36,941 nucleotides of DNA from an uncultured Spartobacteria bacterium (lineage in GTDB: Bacteria > Verrucomicrobiota > Verrucomicrobiia > Chthoniobacterales > UBA6821), in assembly GCA_903826635.1 (NCBI GenBank), contig CAIKFI010000004.1, positions 1-36,941 of the forward strand. Reading direction: 5' to 3'. The first letter of the stretch is position 1, and every line of letters starts with the position of its first letter. The notes below the pieces were generated by a model that saw only the letters and a list, made by a program, of their open reading frames with translations, was not told the DNA's origin and did not search any database. Shown here piece by piece: positions 34,320 to 36,941 of the stretch. The translations under genes and the position numbers were made by a program.

Positions 34320-35273
34320 ATGAACCAACTCCAATCTCTCAAGCAATTCACCACAGTCGTCGCCGATACCGGCAACTTTGAGGATATCCGTAAGTTTCAG
34401 CCCCAGGATGCCACGACGAATCCTTCCCTGATCCTCAAGGCCGTGCTTGATCCCCAGTATCGCACGCTCCTCGACAAGGCGATTGCAGATAACAAGGGAT
34501 CGAGTCTTGCAGGGTCCGATCTTTTCAAAAAGGTCATCGACGACACACTGATTCTTTTCGGTTGTGAGATCCTGAAGATCGTTCCGGGACGCGTCAGCAC
34601 GGAGGTTGACGCCCGTCTTTCCTTCGATACCAAAGCAACCCTTGACAAGGCCCGTTACCTGATCAGTCTCTATGAGAAGGTCGGGGTGAGTCGTGAGCGC
34701 GTGCTGATCAAGATCGCCTCCACCTGGGAGGGGATCCGCGCCGCCGAGATTCTCCAATTAGAGAAGATCAACTGCAATCTTACCCTCATGTTCTCAATGC
34801 CCCAGGCAGTTGCATGTGCCGAGGCCGGCATCCGCCTGATCTCTCCGTTTGTCGGTCGTATTTACGACTACTACAAGGCAACCACCGGCAAGGAATATGC
34901 GGGGATGGAGGATCCTGGCGTGCAGTCCGTCCACAAGATCTACAACTACTTCAAAAAATTCGGATTCGAGACGCAGGTCATGGGTGCCAGTTTCCGCAAT
35001 ACCGGTCAGATTGTCGCTCTTGCGGGATGCGATCTGCTCACGATCAGCCCCGAAATCCTCGAGAAACTCGAGGCCTCTGATGAACCGATGGTACGCGTCC
35101 TTTCTCCCGAAGCTGCCAAGCAAATGGAGATCGAGAAGGTTCCCGTTGACGAGAAGAGCTACCGTTGGTTGCTCAACGAGGACGCCATGGCGACGGATAA
35201 ACTCGCCGAGGGCATCCGCAAATTTGCCGCCGATATCGTGAAGCTCGAGGGCATGATTGCCCAGGCTTCCTGA
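34320..35273 (+). CDS. tal: transaldolase (TalB type)
   Basis: A 317-residue pentose-phosphate enzyme that transfers a dihydroxyacetone unit from sedoheptulose 7-phosphate to glyceraldehyde 3-phosphate. It shows DATTNPSLI (30-38), [14 protein letters not shown] (90-103) and the Schiff-base Lys131 in [22 protein letters not shown] and MGASFRN also match. Length fits the classical TalB subfamily rather than the shorter fructose-6-phosphate aldolase-like group. ATG 34320 follows an AT-rich 67-base leader after pyrG (around CTAATTATTAAACC), which may hold its promoter. Confidence 0.96.
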   Translation: MNQLQSLKQFTTVVADTGNFEDIRKFQPQDATTNPSLILKAVLDPQYRTLLDKAIADNKGSSLAGSDLFKKVIDDTLILFGCEILKIVPGRVSTEVDARLSFDTKATLDKARYLISLYEKVGVSRERVLIKIASTWEGIRAAEILQLEKINCNLTLMFSMPQAVACAEAGIRLISPFVGRIYDYYKATTGKEYAGMEDPGVQSVHKIYNYFKKFGFETQVMGASFRNTGQIVALAGCDLLTISPEILEKLEASDEPMVRVLSPEAAKQMEIEKVPVDEKSYRWLLNEDAMATDKLAEGIRKFAADIVKLEGMIAQAS

Positions 35274-35325
35274 TCGAGGGGCTGAACGTTTCCTAAATTC
35301 GGTCTCCATCCATCGTTCATAATCC

Positions 35326-36054
35326 ATGAAGCATCTCCTTCCACTCTCGCTCGCATTCCTCTTGGTTGCCATGACGGGTTGTTACACCTCTGTTCAGTCT
35401 CCCTCTGCGGGTGGATCGGTCACGGGTGGAAGTGGAGTTGTGAGCGGGGGAGGGGATGAGCATCCTGGATCTGTTGCGATCCTGTTGGGATTGGATCCCG
35501 TCCGTCAGGACCTGAAGCTCTCCTCGCTTCAGTGCGCCCTTCTGGATTCCTTGCGATCGGAATACAAGTCCCGTTCCCGCAAGATCACGGCGATCGGGAT
35601 GGATGGCGAGGATGCCGCCCTGCGCTCTGGTTGGGATCTTAGAAAACTCCGGAAACAGTATAACGCGCGTGCCATGGCAGTGCTGAGTTCCTCACAGCAG
35701 GACAGGTTGCGTCAGATTGAGAGGCAACAACTCAAGGGGAATCTGCTGACATCACCCTCGGAGCAGCAATTGCTTGGACTCAATGCCTTGCAGCAGCAGC
35801 AGATTGCCACCATCGCAGCCAGCAAAGGCTCCCAGATCGCGGCCATCAATGCGAAGTATAATAACTCCCTGGGATCTTCCTTCATGAAGGATTTGAAACT
35901 TCACCAACTTCAACAGCAGACATCGAACGAGATGCTTGCGGTCCTAACCGACAAGCAGAAGAAGAGTTGGCTCGTTCTGAGCGGTCAGAAGATGGCATTG
36001 CCAAAGATTCAGGATCCTGACGCCCAGACCAAGAGCTTGTTCGAGGGATATTAA
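35326..36054 (+). CDS. putative lipoprotein with Gln-rich helical domain
   Basis: A 242-residue exported protein. The signal peptide ends in AMTGC (lipidated Cys19), followed by a Gly/Ser-rich linker (to about residue 47). The rest is predicted helical, with Gln-rich stretches (LQQQQIA, LHQLQQQ) and repeated segments resembling the L-T-x-x-Q-type helices of Spy/CpxP periplasmic proteins (SSSQQDRLRQIE, LTDKQKKSWL). That resemblance is weak. No enzyme motif is seen. It starts 52 bases after the transaldolase gene and is followed by another exported protein. Confidence 0.75.
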   Translation: MKHLLPLSLAFLLVAMTGCYTSVQSPSAGGSVTGGSGVVSGGGDEHPGSVAILLGLDPVRQDLKLSSLQCALLDSLRSEYKSRSRKITAIGMDGEDAALRSGWDLRKLRKQYNARAMAVLSSSQQDRLRQIERQQLKGNLLTSPSEQQLLGLNALQQQQIATIAASKGSQIAAINAKYNNSLGSSFMKDLKLHQLQQQTSNEMLAVLTDKQKKSWLVLSGQKMALPKIQDPDAQTKSLFEGY

Positions 36055-36111
36055 AAAGAGGGAGGGGATTGCTGATTCATCTCAGTCCCGAGGCACCCGT
36101 TTGATTCGTTC

Positions 36112-36780
36112 GTGAAGCTGATTTTCAAGATGCGCCGACTGTCTAGGGCGGGTTTATCAATATTTCCCGCGATTCTGCTTCAGTTGGGTGCTTATCCGGC
36201 TACCGGTTATGCAGAATCCGCAGAACCACAAAAAAATGATTCCCCTGCCGCAACCTCTGCTGAATCGTCGGGAGTGGATGCCTCGGGAATAACGTTGATA
36301 CCTGTCGTTTTGAACGGGGGGCATGACACGGACCCCCGGGATCATGGTCGGCCTGTTGACCTGATTGCGGGTGCTCTCGGTGTGACATCGGAGGTTTTTC
36401 GAGAGGCTTTCAGCAAAGTGAATCCGGTCGCTCCCGGCTCTCGTCCCGATGATGCGACTGCACGACGGAACAAGGAAATCCTACTGCAAGTATTGGCAAA
36501 GTTCGAAGTCACGAAGGAGATGCTCGATGCTGTCTCCGACCGATATCGCTATCAACCCGGAGAGGGGCGGGTTTGGCCCAATAAACCCGCGCAGATTCTG
36601 GCCGTTGTAAAAAACGGTGACATCTTGGCCTTCAAGGTTACCGACGGGGGATACGGTTATAGTTCGGCACCCGAGATCTCGGTTCCAGGAGGAAGTTGTG
36701 GCCCTATCAGTATCAGGCTCTCCTTCGGCAAAGACATGGAACAAAATGGATCCATTTCGTCGGTGGATTTTGTCCCTTGA
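36112..36780 (+). CDS. exported hypothetical protein with a GGYGYSSAP motif
   Basis: A 222-residue protein with an N-terminal signal-like segment (about residues 11-34, ending near GYAES). A disordered Ser/Ala/Pro-rich linker follows, then a helical region (about 78-145). The C-terminus contains AFKVTDGGYGYSSAPEISVPGG, a pattern seen repeatedly in secreted proteins of marine and environmental bacteria. Function unknown. GTG 36112 is the given start; ATG 36130 would also retain the hydrophobic segment. Confidence 0.65.
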   Translation: MKLIFKMRRLSRAGLSIFPAILLQLGAYPATGYAESAEPQKNDSPAATSAESSGVDASGITLIPVVLNGGHDTDPRDHGRPVDLIAGALGVTSEVFREAFSKVNPVAPGSRPDDATARRNKEILLQVLAKFEVTKEMLDAVSDRYRYQPGEGRVWPNKPAQILAVVKNGDILAFKVTDGGYGYSSAPEISVPGGSCGPISIRLSFGKDMEQNGSISSVDFVP

Positions 36781-36870
36781 GTCGCGCTGAAAAATTTTTT
36801 CTGCCACGAGTTGAGATGGGGCTTTTTTTAACGCTTCAACCCGCTCCCGCTCTGGGTATGATAATCATTC

Positions 36871-36941
36871 ATGGCAAGCAGAGGGTGGTTCATCACGTTT
36901 GAAGGATCCGAGGGGTGCGGCAAATCGACACAGATCCGCCG
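36871..36941 (+). CDS. tmk: thymidylate kinase, N-terminal fragment cut by the window end
   Basis: From ATG 36871 the frame reads 23 complete codons before the window ends. FITFEGSEGCGKSTQ contains the P-loop GSEGCGKST of thymidylate kinase, with the preceding FEG that is also typical. The enzyme phosphorylates dTMP to dTDP. Only the start is visible, so nothing can be said about the rest of the gene. The 90 bases upstream contain T-rich runs but no clear terminator hairpin. Confidence 0.85.
   Translation, partial: MASRGWFITFEGSEGCGKSTQIR

Overview
The window reads as a piece of bacterial chromosome from a Gram-negative organism: it carries an LptD-type LPS-assembly porin, lipoproteins with clear lipoboxes, and periplasmic binding proteins. 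My best guess is Verrucomicrobiota (PVC group). This rests on the overall character of the gene set and on recall of similar proteins, not on a computed phylogeny. Genes are densely packed, many lack an obvious Shine-Dalgarno sequence, and GTG or TTG starts are common. I see no rRNA, tRNA, CRISPR array, prophage, transposase or plasmid module.

Layout. 1-2225: edge of a membrane protein on the minus strand, then the ribosome-assembly GTPases engB and rsgA. 2240-5425: two divergent serine hydrolases, one secreted and one a lipoprotein, around a 426-bp non-coding stretch. 5483-6986: a conserved small protein, a divergent 62-residue membrane ORF with a palindromic operator candidate between them, and a TrpF-like barrel lacking the usual catalytic cysteine. 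6992-10765: a minus-strand lipid-type operon (fatty-acid desaturase, COG2907 FAD oxidoreductase, DUF1365 protein, disordered protein). 10829-12620: parB and a divergent LipM/LplA-type acyltransferase. 12740-17177: complete pstS-pstC-pstA-pstB-phoU phosphate operon, followed by lptD (17266-19656).

19673-23376: minus-strand block with accB and accC (acetyl-CoA carboxylase subunits), thiE, and a MidA-family methyltransferase overlapping thiE. 23480-26295: secG-panC-nadB on the plus strand; panC carries an in-frame 9-bp tandem repeat. 26315-28833: an MHS-type major facilitator transporter and a divergent GluR0-like ligand-gated potassium channel. 28830-31904: tex and a PHP phosphoesterase. 31994-35273: DUF1802 protein, pyrG and transaldolase. 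35326-36780: two exported proteins of unknown function. 36871 to the edge: the first codons of thymidylate kinase.

Most of the window is housekeeping. The parts that look least ordinary are the prokaryotic glutamate-receptor-type channel with an altered ligand anchor, the TrpF-like protein, the desaturase/COG2907/DUF1365 cluster with its charged disordered partner, and the repeat insertion in panC. I see no clear defence system or other wholly new multi-gene system.
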